Assembly (NCBI RefSeq): GCF_023704175.1
Contig: NZ_CP084530.1
Span: 794,501 to 858,500, forward strand
Direction: 5' to 3'
DNA length: 64,000 nucleotides
DNA from: Paenibacillus sp. YPG26
GTDB lineage: Bacteria > Bacillota > Bacilli > Paenibacillales > Paenibacillaceae
In this document: positions 36,701 to 44,978 of the stretch, in pieces
Position numbering within the stretch: the stretch's first letter is position 1
Layout: each line of letters opens with the position of its first letter
Made by a program: the position numbers and the translations under genes
Notes under the pieces: model-generated
Seen by the model: the letters and a program-made list of their open reading frames with translations, nothing else
Databases searched by the model: none
What the model was told of the DNA's origin: nothing

Positions 36701-39700
36701 GCTACACTTCTAAAAGATGAAGAAGGTAATTCTTTCGGCTATTTCATCCATGACTCCTATGACTCTTCGGATGCGGTTAATATGTTCGACTGGACGAAAG
36801 CGACCGATAAAGCGAAATTCCCGGTTGAGACGACAACCCGGAAATACACTTCAGGCCTGATTGAACTTAGAAAATCAACGAACGCCTTCAGACTGGGCGA
36901 CCAATCTCTGGTCAATTCGAATGTGACACTGGTTCCTTCAATAGACAGCAAGTCTTCTGATCTTATTATCGGTTATAAGAATAAATCCACAGATGGCACA
37001 GGCAACTACTATGTGTTCATGAATGGAGACAGCACATCAAGAACCATTACGCTGAACGAGGATCTGACCAGCGGCAGCGTGCTTGTGGATGACGATCAAG
37101 CTGGAGTCACTGCGATCCAGAAGGATGATCAGTCGGGATTCACCCTTAAAGCCGATTCCATTACACTTGAGCCGCTTACAGCGGTAATTATCAAGCAGGA
37201 AGCAGCTGCGGCAAAGCTCACTTCTCTTGTACCTGACAGCCGATATTATTCACTGCAAGTTAACGGCACGCATCAGACAACGGTTGTGGCGAAATACGAT
37301 GATGGCAGCAAAGCTTCGGTAACGGGAACAGCAACTTATGTATCCAGCAATCCAGAAGTTGCTACTGTTAACGATAAAGGCTTGGTTAAAGCCATCGGCC
37401 TAGGTACAGCAACAATTACGATCTCCTATGGTGGGAAATCGAAGACTGTTACTGTGTCCGTTAATCCAAAACGGTTTGTAGAGCTTACCTATACTCGTAA
37501 AGACGGAGACTACAGAGAGTGGAATCTCTGGGTATGGAATACGGGTGTTAAGAACGACCAGATCAATTTCTCTACAATCAAGGACGGTAAGGCCAGTGTT
37601 CTGATTGAAGTGGCGTCTAATGCAACGAACGTTGGATTTGTGCTTCGCAAAGGAACAGATTGGGCCACAGCGAAGCAGGACTTCCCGGATGACCGCTATA
37701 TCCAGCTTACGCCTGGTGAAATGTTCACCAAAGTGAATGTTATAAGCAAAGTTGAAAAACTCGATATCAAGCCAGCCAATACAGGACCTGTGATGAAAGA
37801 CGGCAATATCACTTTCATTTACCGGGATGATGAGCTGTTCGAGAAAGGCGCTATGAAGAACATCTCAGATGTTAAAGTGAAAGTGAATGGCAATGAGTAT
37901 CCGATGGAATATGAAGAAGGCAAGGAATGGTTCAGCTACAAGCTGACTGAAGTGAGAGATGGAGATAACAACTATTCCTTCCTCGTGACTAAGGACGGTA
38001 ATACAACTGAGATTACTGACCCTAAGAATACCGTGAATAACAAATCTGTGCTCGTCTATCACAAGCCTACCGTCAAGATATCCGCTGCGGTGAAGCCTGG
38101 AGCAGTAACAGCGAACCAGAATGCGGTTCTAACGGTGCAAGCTAAGGCAGATCTCGAAGGCGTAAGCTACCGTGAAGGTACGCTGGATCTGTCCGCGCTC
38201 GGCGGACCAGCCGAAGTGAAATTCGATACGGCGCTGATGAAGCAGACGATCTCGGTGAAGGATAACGTGCCGGCTGGAATCAAGACGATTCCGATTACGA
38301 TTGTGGACCAGTACGGCAACGCTCATCACCATAGCACGACAGTCGAGGTGAAGGCCAGAACTTACACCGGCGGCAAGCTGGACTTTGACTGGGATGAGGC
38401 GCGCATCTACTTCGCGCTGACAGACCGCTTCAAAGACGGAGATGCAACGAACAATTTCAACGTGGACAAATCTCACCCTGAGGCTTACCACGGTGGAGAT
38501 TTCAGGGGCATGATCGATAATCTGGATTACATCAAGGAGCTTGGTATCAATACTCTGTGGATCACCCCAATTGTCGATAATATCGATTTCAACAAAGGGG
38601 CCGACTTTGATGCTAAGCAGTATGGTTACCATGGATATTGGGCCAAAGACTTCACTCAGCTCGATGAGCATCTTGGTGATATGGCCACATTCAAAGAGCT
38701 GATTAATAAGGCGCATGACAGAGGCATCAAGGTGATGGTTGACGTTGTGCTTAACCATACGGGGTATGGTCTAAAGCCAGACGATGATGATTATCCAACC
38801 ATTACGGCCGAGGATAAGGCTCGGTTCAACGGAATGCTCCGTACGGATAATGCACCATCAGATGTTGATCAAGTCAAAGGCGAGCTGGCTTTCCTGCCGG
38901 ACCTCATCACCGAAGATCCTGCAGTGCGGAAGCAGGTCATCGACTGGCAGACGGGCTGGCTGAACAACGCGCGGACGGAGCGCGGAGATACAGTTGACTA
39001 TTTCCGTGTAGATACAGTGAAGCACGTGGAAGGCACAACCTGGAAAGCGTTCAAGAATGCGTTGACTTCGATCGATCCGAACTTCAAGCTGGTTGGTGAA
39101 TACTTCGGAGGTACGATTGAGAATAACGGAGATATGCTCCAGACAGGACAGATGGACGGATTGCTTGATTTCGGATTCAAGGATGCAGCCAAGAACTTTA
39201 CAGATGGCAAGATTAATGATACCGATGCGTATTTGCAGGACCGCGAGTCCAAGCTCGATAACACCAAGACTATGGCTCAGTTCCTGAGCAGCCATGATGA
39301 GAATGGCTTCCTGACCGAGTACGTAGACGGGGACAAAGGCAAGCTGAAGATTGCGGCTGCGCTCCAGATTACAGCCAAAGGACAGCCGGTCATCTACTAT
39401 GGTGAAGAACTTGGGAACTCCGGTAAGAAGGAAGGCGACATGTCCAAAGGCCAGTTCAGCGAGAACCGCAGCGACATGCCTTGGGATAAGCTGACAACAG
39501 AGAAGGCGCTTCACGATCATTATCAGAAGCTGCTGAACATTCGTGCGAAGTACTCCAAGGTGTTCTCCAAAGGGACGCGCACGAAGCTTGCAGGAACCGA
39601 TGATCTCGGATATCTGGCATTCAGCAAGCATTACGGCAGTGAAGACGTTGTAACGGTAATCAACACGAAGACCACGCAGGTATCAGCAACTTTCGCAGTA

Positions 39701-40987
39701 CCATTTGCGGCTAATGCTTTGGTCAAAGATGAGTACAGCGGCAAGACGTATACCGTCTCCGCGGATCGCAAAGTTACAGTTAATGTTCCTGGCAAGGATG
39801 ACGGCGGCACGGTGATTCTGGCAACAGCTCAGGTGTCAACACCGGGTAACCCAACCGGCCCGACTACTCCGTCTGTACCATCAGACTCTCAGGTCGTTAA
39901 CGAGTCCAGTCTGAAGAACGGCAAAGATGGCAAGGTCGAAGTGGAAATTGCACAAGGCAAGAAGTCTGTACTTCTGCCAATCCAAGCGGCCAAGGCTCTT
40001 GGAACGAACGATCTGACTATCAAATCGGGCAGCTTGAACGTAACCCTTCCAAGTGAAGTATTGAGCACGATTCAAGGCATGGTGTCTGGAGCGGAAGCCG
40101 ATGGGGCTCAAATTGCTTTTGAGGCGAATCCATTGAATACCAGCTCGGCCAATACTACGGTGGATGGATTACAGAAGAAAGGGGCTAAGGTATCACTTGC
40201 CTCCGACGTCTATGAATTCAAACTGAACATTATCAAGAAAGACGGAACTAACATGCCGGTAACCACATTCAAGGAGCCAATTACAGTAGCTATCAAGGTC
40301 AAAGGCAACCCGAACAAGGATCTGTTGGGTGTGCACTACTTGGCGGATAACGGTATTCATGAATATGTGGGCGGTGTTTTGAACGGAGATGTTCTGACCG
40401 CACAGGTTAAGCATTTCAGCAAATACGCGGCGCTTGAGATCGATAAATCCTTCGCCGATGTTCCGGCATCCCACTGGGCATCCGCTGCGGTTAAATCGTT
40501 GACCGCAAAGCAGGTTGTAACGGGAGTTACAGATACAAAGTATCAGCCTAACAGCAATGTCAGCCGGGCTGAATTCACAGCGCTGTTGACGCGGGCTCTG
40601 GGTCTTCAGACAGAAGAGCATGCGGCCTTCGCCGATGTGAAGCCAGGAGCCTGGTATGCAGCTTATGTGAATGCAGCGGTTAAGGCAGGTATTGTTAACG
40701 GCCGCAGTAAAGATACATTTGCGCCAAATGCGACGATCAGCCGTGAAGAAATGGCCGTTATGCTCATTCGCGCACTGGAAGTGAAGCAAGGCAAGAAGGT
40801 GGATGCCGCTGCAAGCGCGCAAGCCTTCACTGACGCGTCCAAGATCAGTTCATGGGCGGCTTCCTATGTGGATACCGCTGCGAACCTTGAATTGGTACAG
40901 GGCAAGGGAAGCAACCAGTTTGACCCGCAGGGCTTCATGACCCGTGCTGAAAGTGCACAGGTGATTTATAAGCTGCTTGCGAAATAA
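33728..40987 (+). CDS. SLH-anchored amylopullulanase (type I pullulanase plus alpha-amylase)
   Basis: 2419 residues from ATG 33728 (GGGAGG 9 bases before); a signal peptide, FAISLIIAMVCSCFGMNP, follows. In order: two X25/pullulanase-associated modules (about 35-250), a PUD-type domain (about 260-370), type I pullulanase (GH13) with YNWGYDP near 688, nucleophile Asp in DGMRWDMM near 802, acid/base Glu in FIGEGWR near 831 and EAHDN near 922; a Big2 domain (about 1160-1250); a second PUD; then an alpha-amylase-type GH13 with DVVLNH near 1672, YFRVDTVKH near 1757, VGEYFGG near 1790 and SSHDE near 1854; and three SLH domains (about 2238-2419). It hydrolyses alpha-1,6 and alpha-1,4 bonds of branched starch at the cell surface. 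Regulated by sugar repressors, judging from upstream operators. Confidence 0.94.
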   Translation: MNLALRGKKVFAISLIIAMVCSCFGMNPAVLNAAAKQVTLVGDLQSELTPADAAPGKDWDPASTATQMVDQGDGLYVFTGTLPAGTYQYKIALNGTWDESYGFDKYTNPQGTDQDGNIKITLPDAAKVTFYYNDITKKIADSTYYTPIAGDQLPRVVGTVQTALGDVKDSSPADAKTLLTDPDFDNIYSKVVEIPKGNYNYQVYVPGAAEADSHAYPDTAENLSLESSAAVTFTYNAKDHAVKATAAASEDPGTPDGQVGSVPAGNIRIHYARKDNDYTGQSLWIFDDVKTPSSGDFPAGATPFPEGQTDSYGAYIDIPVKDGAKKVSFVVVNRSTNIKDGGNKTFTILSPEFNEAWIKQGDDNVYLSPTGKVPNVFMSAGLAGTTKLALTFSITDGLKVDELKTGVKVKDKDDNELAVKNVVIASKHIVEVETDAYNLDQAPLTVQYLDKTLTTTSDWRYLDAEYNYTGDDLGATYHADKKTATLKLWAPKASTVTVDVYDKSDADVLVKNLELTKGEQGVWSIELTPESLGGTVTDVRGYFYQYQVTNKDVTSKVLDPYAKSMAVFTVDTKGDAGAGGDTVGKAAIVDLSQTNPESFDYANIEGYKKREDAVVYEVHIRDFTSDPTIVDSLSGEKWGSYNAFEKKLDYLKSLGVTHIQLLPVMAWYYGDETKMNERDLNYSNKGSEYNWGYDPHNYFSPDGAYSVDPKDPELRIKELKGLIDAVHNAGMGVVLDVVYTHMAQKEALNDIVPNYYHYIDPTGKFIGGFSNNLATNHKMAEKLMVDSVKYWFKEYKIDGMRWDMMGDGTAEAVQNALDAAKEINPNALFIGEGWRTFGGHDAEPDLKGKAADQDWMDKTDDLGVFSDEFRNELKSGYGSEGQPRFITGGARSISSILNNIKGQPSNVKFDDPGDIVPYIEAHDNLTLHDVIAQSIKKDPSIPENDLEIHKRIRLGNMLVFTSQGTAFLHAGQEYGRTKQWKGSVDPADKDRATLLKDEEGNSFGYFIHDSYDSSDAVNMFDWTKATDKAKFPVETTTRKYTSGLIELRKSTNAFRLGDQSLVNSNVTLVPSIDSKSSDLIIGYKNKSTDGTGNYYVFMNGDSTSRTITLNEDLTSGSVLVDDDQAGVTAIQKDDQSGFTLKADSITLEPLTAVIIKQEAAAAKLTSLVPDSRYYSLQVNGTHQTTVVAKYDDGSKASVTGTATYVSSNPEVATVNDKGLVKAIGLGTATITISYGGKSKTVTVSVNPKRFVELTYTRKDGDYREWNLWVWNTGVKNDQINFSTIKDGKASVLIEVASNATNVGFVLRKGTDWATAKQDFPDDRYIQLTPGEMFTKVNVISKVEKLDIKPANTGPVMKDGNITFIYRDDELFEKGAMKNISDVKVKVNGNEYPMEYEEGKEWFSYKLTEVRDGDNNYSFLVTKDGNTTEITDPKNTVNNKSVLVYHKPTVKISAAVKPGAVTANQNAVLTVQAKADLEGVSYREGTLDLSALGGPAEVKFDTALMKQTISVKDNVPAGIKTIPITIVDQYGNAHHHSTTVEVKARTYTGGKLDFDWDEARIYFALTDRFKDGDATNNFNVDKSHPEAYHGGDFRGMIDNLDYIKELGINTLWITPIVDNIDFNKGADFDAKQYGYHGYWAKDFTQLDEHLGDMATFKELINKAHDRGIKVMVDVVLNHTGYGLKPDDDDYPTITAEDKARFNGMLRTDNAPSDVDQVKGELAFLPDLITEDPAVRKQVIDWQTGWLNNARTERGDTVDYFRVDTVKHVEGTTWKAFKNALTSIDPNFKLVGEYFGGTIENNGDMLQTGQMDGLLDFGFKDAAKNFTDGKINDTDAYLQDRESKLDNTKTMAQFLSSHDENGFLTEYVDGDKGKLKIAAALQITAKGQPVIYYGEELGNSGKKEGDMSKGQFSENRSDMPWDKLTTEKALHDHYQKLLNIRAKYSKVFSKGTRTKLAGTDDLGYLAFSKHYGSEDVVTVINTKTTQVSATFAVPFAANALVKDEYSGKTYTVSADRKVTVNVPGKDDGGTVILATAQVSTPGNPTGPTTPSVPSDSQVVNESSLKNGKDGKVEVEIAQGKKSVLLPIQAAKALGTNDLTIKSGSLNVTLPSEVLSTIQGMVSGAEADGAQIAFEANPLNTSSANTTVDGLQKKGAKVSLASDVYEFKLNIIKKDGTNMPVTTFKEPITVAIKVKGNPNKDLLGVHYLADNGIHEYVGGVLNGDVLTAQVKHFSKYAALEIDKSFADVPASHWASAAVKSLTAKQVVTGVTDTKYQPNSNVSRAEFTALLTRALGLQTEEHAAFADVKPGAWYAAYVNAAVKAGIVNGRSKDTFAPNATISREEMAVMLIRALEVKQGKKVDAAASAQAFTDASKISSWAASYVDTAANLELVQGKGSNQFDPQGFMTRAESAQVIYKLLAK

Positions 40988-40998
40988 AATATTCAAGG

Positions 40999-41035
40999 AA
41001 CCGGCACTCTTCTCAGGAAGGGTGCCGGTTTTTTT
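40999..41035 (+). terminator. Rho-independent terminator
   Basis: AACCGGCAC pairs with GTGCCGGTT, followed by TTTTT, directly after the amylopullulanase stop. Confidence 0.93.
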
Positions 41036-41230
41036 GAATTACGACACTTACGCTGGATTTGGAATATGCTTCGATCTGAACGGTCACATTTATTCACATT
41101 AAAGCGTTCCAGCAGTGCGCTTTACGGCTAAATAACACAGCGGGTACACTAAGGGATGGTACAGGCTTATTATGGGCTTATTACCTTGCTGAAGTTAACT
41201 TACACACATTGCTGTAAAGGAGTTCTTACC

Positions 41231-42418
41231 TTGTTGTCTTCCATCTTTGCCCCAAAATCGGTGTCAGCGAAGTACCGGTTAGTTATTCTGCTGCTTGTTG
41301 TGATCGTCTCAGGCGCAAGTCAGGGCCTGCTGCTGCCCTTGCTCTCCATCCTGCTGGAGCGGCACGGTGTATCCTCCGATTTGAACGGGATGAACGCCGC
41401 GGCGTTATATATCGGAATATTTTGCACGATGTTCTTTGTTGAGAAGCCGGTTATGAGATTTGGTTACAGAAGTGTGATTGTGGTGGGTCTGATTCTGGTA
41501 ACCGGCTGCTCGCTGCTGTTCCCGGTCAACTCCTCCTTGTATTTCTGGTTCGTCCTGCGTCTCTTGGTCGGTGTGGGGGACAGCTCGCTTCACTTCGCAA
41601 CCCAGCAGTGGATTCTGAGCAGCAGTCCTGCGGACAAGCGCGGACGATTCTTCTCGCTCTATGGCATGGCTTACGGCATCGGCTTCAGTATCGGGCCGCT
41701 CGGCATTAACCTGCTGCCCTTCGGTGAGGCTGTGCCTTTCCTGGTCTCGGGTGCCCTGTATGCGGTAATCCTGCTTCTGATGCTGAGGATTCCGGGTGAG
41801 ATGCCAGAGCAGGCGGAGGCTGGTGCAGCGGCACAGAACCGGTTCGTCCGCTCCTATCGGCTCGCCTGGTTCGCGCTGATTCCGCCTCTGCTCTATGGCG
41901 TCATGGAAGCCTCCATGAACAGCAGCTTCCCGCTGTACGGGCTCCGCATCGACCTTGGGAAGCAGTGGATCTCCCTGCTGCTGCTGACATTCGGACTCGG
42001 CAGCATTATCCTGCAGCTTCCGCTCGGGGTATGGAGCGACCGGATTGGGCGTAAGCCGGTGCTAATGACCTGTGCATTTGTTGGAGCCGGGTTGTTCCTC
42101 CTGATCCCCGCCGCTGGCGGCCACACGCCGCTTCTGTTCGTGCTGTTCGCTCTGGCGGGCGGGATTGTGGGTTCTTTTTACTCACTCGGAATGTCTTATG
42201 CGGCCGATATCGTACCCAAAGCGATTCTGCCGGCAGCAGGGGTCATCGCTTCGGTGCACTACAGCCTGGGAAGCGTGCTTGGTCCTGTGCTCGGGGGTTA
42301 TGGGATGAGATACATCTCGGTGAACAGTGTATTTATCTTCCTCGGAGCCGTATTCCTGATCTTCGCCGTTCTCGGAATCTGGTTCAAGCGGGAACCCAAG
42401 ATTGACGTAGGGACCTAG
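41231..42418 (+). CDS. MFS transporter
   Basis: 395 residues from TTG 41231, which has AAAGGAG 8 bases upstream; the ATG at 41156 has no such site. Twelve membrane helices are apparent. The loop 2-3/8-9 motifs are recognisable as FVEKPVMRFGYRSVIVVGLI and LGVWSDRIGRKPVLM (the 'G.l.DR.GRk..l' motif A in the second half). Helix 4-5 contains RLLVGVGDSSLHFATQQWI, as in drug- and sugar-exporter MFS relatives (YfkF/YwfA-like). Substrate not assignable. Monocistronic with a shared terminator behind. Confidence 0.88.
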   Translation: MLSSIFAPKSVSAKYRLVILLLVVIVSGASQGLLLPLLSILLERHGVSSDLNGMNAAALYIGIFCTMFFVEKPVMRFGYRSVIVVGLILVTGCSLLFPVNSSLYFWFVLRLLVGVGDSSLHFATQQWILSSSPADKRGRFFSLYGMAYGIGFSIGPLGINLLPFGEAVPFLVSGALYAVILLLMLRIPGEMPEQAEAGAAAQNRFVRSYRLAWFALIPPLLYGVMEASMNSSFPLYGLRIDLGKQWISLLLLTFGLGSIILQLPLGVWSDRIGRKPVLMTCAFVGAGLFLLIPAAGGHTPLLFVLFALAGGIVGSFYSLGMSYAADIVPKAILPAAGVIASVHYSLGSVLGPVLGGYGMRYISVNSVFIFLGAVFLIFAVLGIWFKREPKIDVGT

Positions 42419-42446
42419 CCGGATTCCTTCGGTATATATCAAAAAC

Positions 42447-42499
42447 GGGGACTATCCGTGAGTCATCTCAGGATGACGACAGGATAGTCCCCTCTTTTT
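42447..42499. terminator. Bidirectional Rho-independent terminator
   Basis: GGGGACTATCC pairs with GGATAGTCCCC, with a further inner stem GTCATC/GATGAC. T run on the plus strand (TCTTTTT) and AAAAA before the stem serve both converging genes. Confidence 0.88.
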
Positions 42500-42516
42500 C
42501 TAATCAAACGAACGGC

Positions 42517-43431
42517 TCAGATGGCTGGAATATGCCTTAATTTGTCTGGATTAACGACCAGATAAATGCTGGCAATTTGCCCCTCCTGGACTTGGAACGT
42601 AACCACATTCAGCGGCTGGCCATGCGTGTAGGTTACAATGCCAATATCCCCGTTCACGCTGGTGACGGAATAGCTGAAGCCTTCGGGGGCTTTGGCCAGC
42701 AGACTGGAGAAGAACATCGCAATCCGCTCCACGCCGTGTATCGGACGAACAGCTGCATTGACCTTGCCGCCTCCATCCGAGTACAGAACGGCATCGCTCT
42801 TGATGATGTTAAGCAATGCGTTAACATCTCCAGAGAGCAGGGCCTGAACGAATTGCTCCACAGCGCCCGACGCCTGCTCTAACAAGGCAGGCTTAACTGG
42901 AGCTGCTGTCTTCTCCTGGTCGGTATCCGCCATGGGAATACGGGTAAGGGCACTCTTGGCCCTGCGAAATATTTGACGGCAGTTCGCGCTGCTCTTCCCG
43001 ACAATTTCGGCGATTTCGTTGTATTCATATTGCAGCACTTCCCTGAGCAGAAATACGGCTCTCTCTGTCCAGGACAACTGCTGCAGCAGGAGAAGGTAGG
43101 CAGTCGAGATCGACTCCTTGTGGGTATAGAGCTCATCGGGTCCTTTTGGCGTCTCATCGTTCATTACGAGAGGTTCGGGCAGCCAGGGACCCACGTAGAC
43201 CTCACGCTGTTTGCTGGCAGAGCGCAGATGGTCGATACAGCGGTGGGTGACTATTTTGCATAGATACGCTTTCGGATTAAGAATGTGATCGGGCTTCGTC
43301 TCATTGACGTACAGAAATGCTTCCTGAACGATATCCTCCGCTTCCGTCACACTCCCGAGCATCCGGTAGGCAAGAGAGAACAGCAGCGGCTTGTAAGAGC
43401 CGTATTGTTCCGCAGTTCCGGTCAATTCCAT
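42517..43431 (-). CDS. SigJ-like ECF sigma factor with SnoaL-like C-terminal domain
   Basis: 304 residues from the ATG at 43431. Region 2 is seen in LAYRMLGSVTEAEDIVQEAF and YLCKIVTHRCIDHLRSA; region 4 in LSWTERAVFLLREVLQYEYN and EIAEIVGKSSANCRQIFRRA. The C-terminal third (about 185-304) is an NTF2/SnoaL-like domain, VEQFVQALLSGDVNALLNII, the mark of the SigJ/ECF41 class, in which this domain modulates sigma activity instead of an anti-sigma factor. The AGGAGGTGA ribosome binding site is the end of the upstream oxidoreductase gene, so the two are translationally coupled. ECF41 factors usually sit next to an oxidoreductase or carboxymuconolactone decarboxylase-type partner, consistent with the arrangement here. 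Confidence 0.9.
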   Translation of the reverse strand: MELTGTAEQYGSYKPLLFSLAYRMLGSVTEAEDIVQEAFLYVNETKPDHILNPKAYLCKIVTHRCIDHLRSASKQREVYVGPWLPEPLVMNDETPKGPDELYTHKESISTAYLLLLQQLSWTERAVFLLREVLQYEYNEIAEIVGKSSANCRQIFRRAKSALTRIPMADTDQEKTAAPVKPALLEQASGAVEQFVQALLSGDVNALLNIIKSDAVLYSDGGGKVNAAVRPIHGVERIAMFFSSLLAKAPEGFSYSVTSVNGDIGIVTYTHGQPLNVVTFQVQEGQIASIYLVVNPDKLRHIPAI

Positions 43432-43436
43432 AGAGC

Positions 43437-44744
43437 TCACCTCCTGGCTGAAACTTCTATTAAGTTTCGCTTTGATCTTTGACTAATGTACTGGGCGGCA
43501 CGCAGTGCGCTTGCGGCGGACGCATCTGCAAGCATCTCGCCCTGGCTTACCCAATCACCTGCGACGTACAGACCTTCAATACCTCGGACAGAAGGTCCTG
43601 CCAGGCTGTCAGGCTGGCCCACATGCAGATAGTTATGGGTAACTGTCATTCTCGGCAGGTACCTCTGGGTAACCACTTCCTGTTCCCAGCCGGGTTGAAT
43701 GAGACTCATGGCCGCGGTCAGCATTTCATAGTCCGCGTCTGGATCACTTTCTCCTTGCCCGAGATACTTCACCAGATGCACGACCCGTGTTCCGTCATCA
43801 CTTAATTTGGCGTGGGCGGTATGGTGAGAGAAGAAGATCGGCTGATCCAGTCCGATGGCGAACTCTCTTGCCGCAACCGGGAGCCGCTTGAGACCGACAT
43901 CAAGGCAAGCAGCTGCCGAGGGCCGGGTGTTCTCCTTCCAGCGCTTCAATTCGGTATGTTCCGCGCCGCGCACAAGCTTATAAATCTCCGCAGGGGAAGC
44001 GGTGCTGATTACATGATGAGCTTCCAGCGAAGCTCCTCCTTCAAGAGCAACGCTCTGAACCCTGCCTTGGTCATGAACGATCTCTATTACAGATTGGCCA
44101 CTGACAAGGTGAACTCCTGCTTGCTCGGCTATGACTTTAAGCTGATCGATCACAGTCTGCCAACCATGATTTAAGTAGAGGACACCTTGCAACGAACGCT
44201 GGACCTGCGCCAAGGCTGGACCAGCGAGCTGATCATCCGGCGCGTGGGAATACGTGGAAGTCCGGCATAAAGCATAGAATATATGCCTAACCATTGGATC
44301 ATGGATCTCATGCTCTGCCCATGCTCTTAAGCTGCCAGCCTTCATTTGATCCGGTTTAAGCTGCTTGAGCTTCATCATAAGCCGCATAAGATTCATTTTG
44401 TTAGGCCAGGTGAGAAGCTTGGAGGATAAGAGACTGGCCGGGCCTGCAAGAAGCGGGATGCTCTGATTGTTCCAGACCGCATGAATATGGGAAGCCGGCT
44501 TGCCTCCCTCCAGACGCACCCCAAGCTCCTTCAGGATGGAATAAGCCCGCCCGGCTTGATATAGCGCATGCCCGCCCAGATTGAGGTACGCTTGATTCTT
44601 CTTGTTAGTTATGGCACGCCCACCCCAGCGTCCCGACTTCTCGACCAACGCTACAGAATGTCCTCCCTTGGCCAAATAAATAGCGGCGATAAATCCTGCC
44701 AATCCTCCACCAATAACAACGGTATCGTACTTGTTCATCAACAT
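43437..44744 (-). CDS. FAD-dependent oxidoreductase (phytoene desaturase / amine oxidase-like)
   Basis: 435 residues. The Rossmann dinucleotide-binding start is YDTVVIGGGLAGFIAAIYLA (G-x-G-x-x-G) with GGHSVALVEKSGRWGGRAIT after it, and the C-terminal FAD-binding signature is GLYVAGDWVSQGEMLADASA. This is the NAD(P)-binding, flavin-containing amine oxidase/carotenoid desaturase superfamily; the substrate is unknown. A GAGGGGG site lies 8-9 bases before the ATG. Its TGA stop overlaps the ribosome binding site of the SigJ-like sigma gene, so the oxidoreductase is the likely target and partner of that sigma factor. Confidence 0.85.
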   Translation of the reverse strand: MLMNKYDTVVIGGGLAGFIAAIYLAKGGHSVALVEKSGRWGGRAITNKKNQAYLNLGGHALYQAGRAYSILKELGVRLEGGKPASHIHAVWNNQSIPLLAGPASLLSSKLLTWPNKMNLMRLMMKLKQLKPDQMKAGSLRAWAEHEIHDPMVRHIFYALCRTSTYSHAPDDQLAGPALAQVQRSLQGVLYLNHGWQTVIDQLKVIAEQAGVHLVSGQSVIEIVHDQGRVQSVALEGGASLEAHHVISTASPAEIYKLVRGAEHTELKRWKENTRPSAAACLDVGLKRLPVAAREFAIGLDQPIFFSHHTAHAKLSDDGTRVVHLVKYLGQGESDPDADYEMLTAAMSLIQPGWEQEVVTQRYLPRMTVTHNYLHVGQPDSLAGPSVRGIEGLYVAGDWVSQGEMLADASAASALRAAQYISQRSKRNLIEVSARR

Positions 44745-44978
44745 TGTTAATCCCCCTCTGTTATCTTGATTACCTTTAAGGCGAAACAGAGTATCGTTTT
44801 GTGACAGATTCCATTTTTATCTTTATACTTAATAATGACAGACATAACTACCCAGGTCTTGGATTGCACTGAGAAGGAAGGGGACTATGCCATATTTTAT
44901 GGATAAAAAGAAAATTCCCCTCGACCGATATATCATCTAACGAATGATTTGCGCCACCAGCTGGGAGTGAACACAAGA

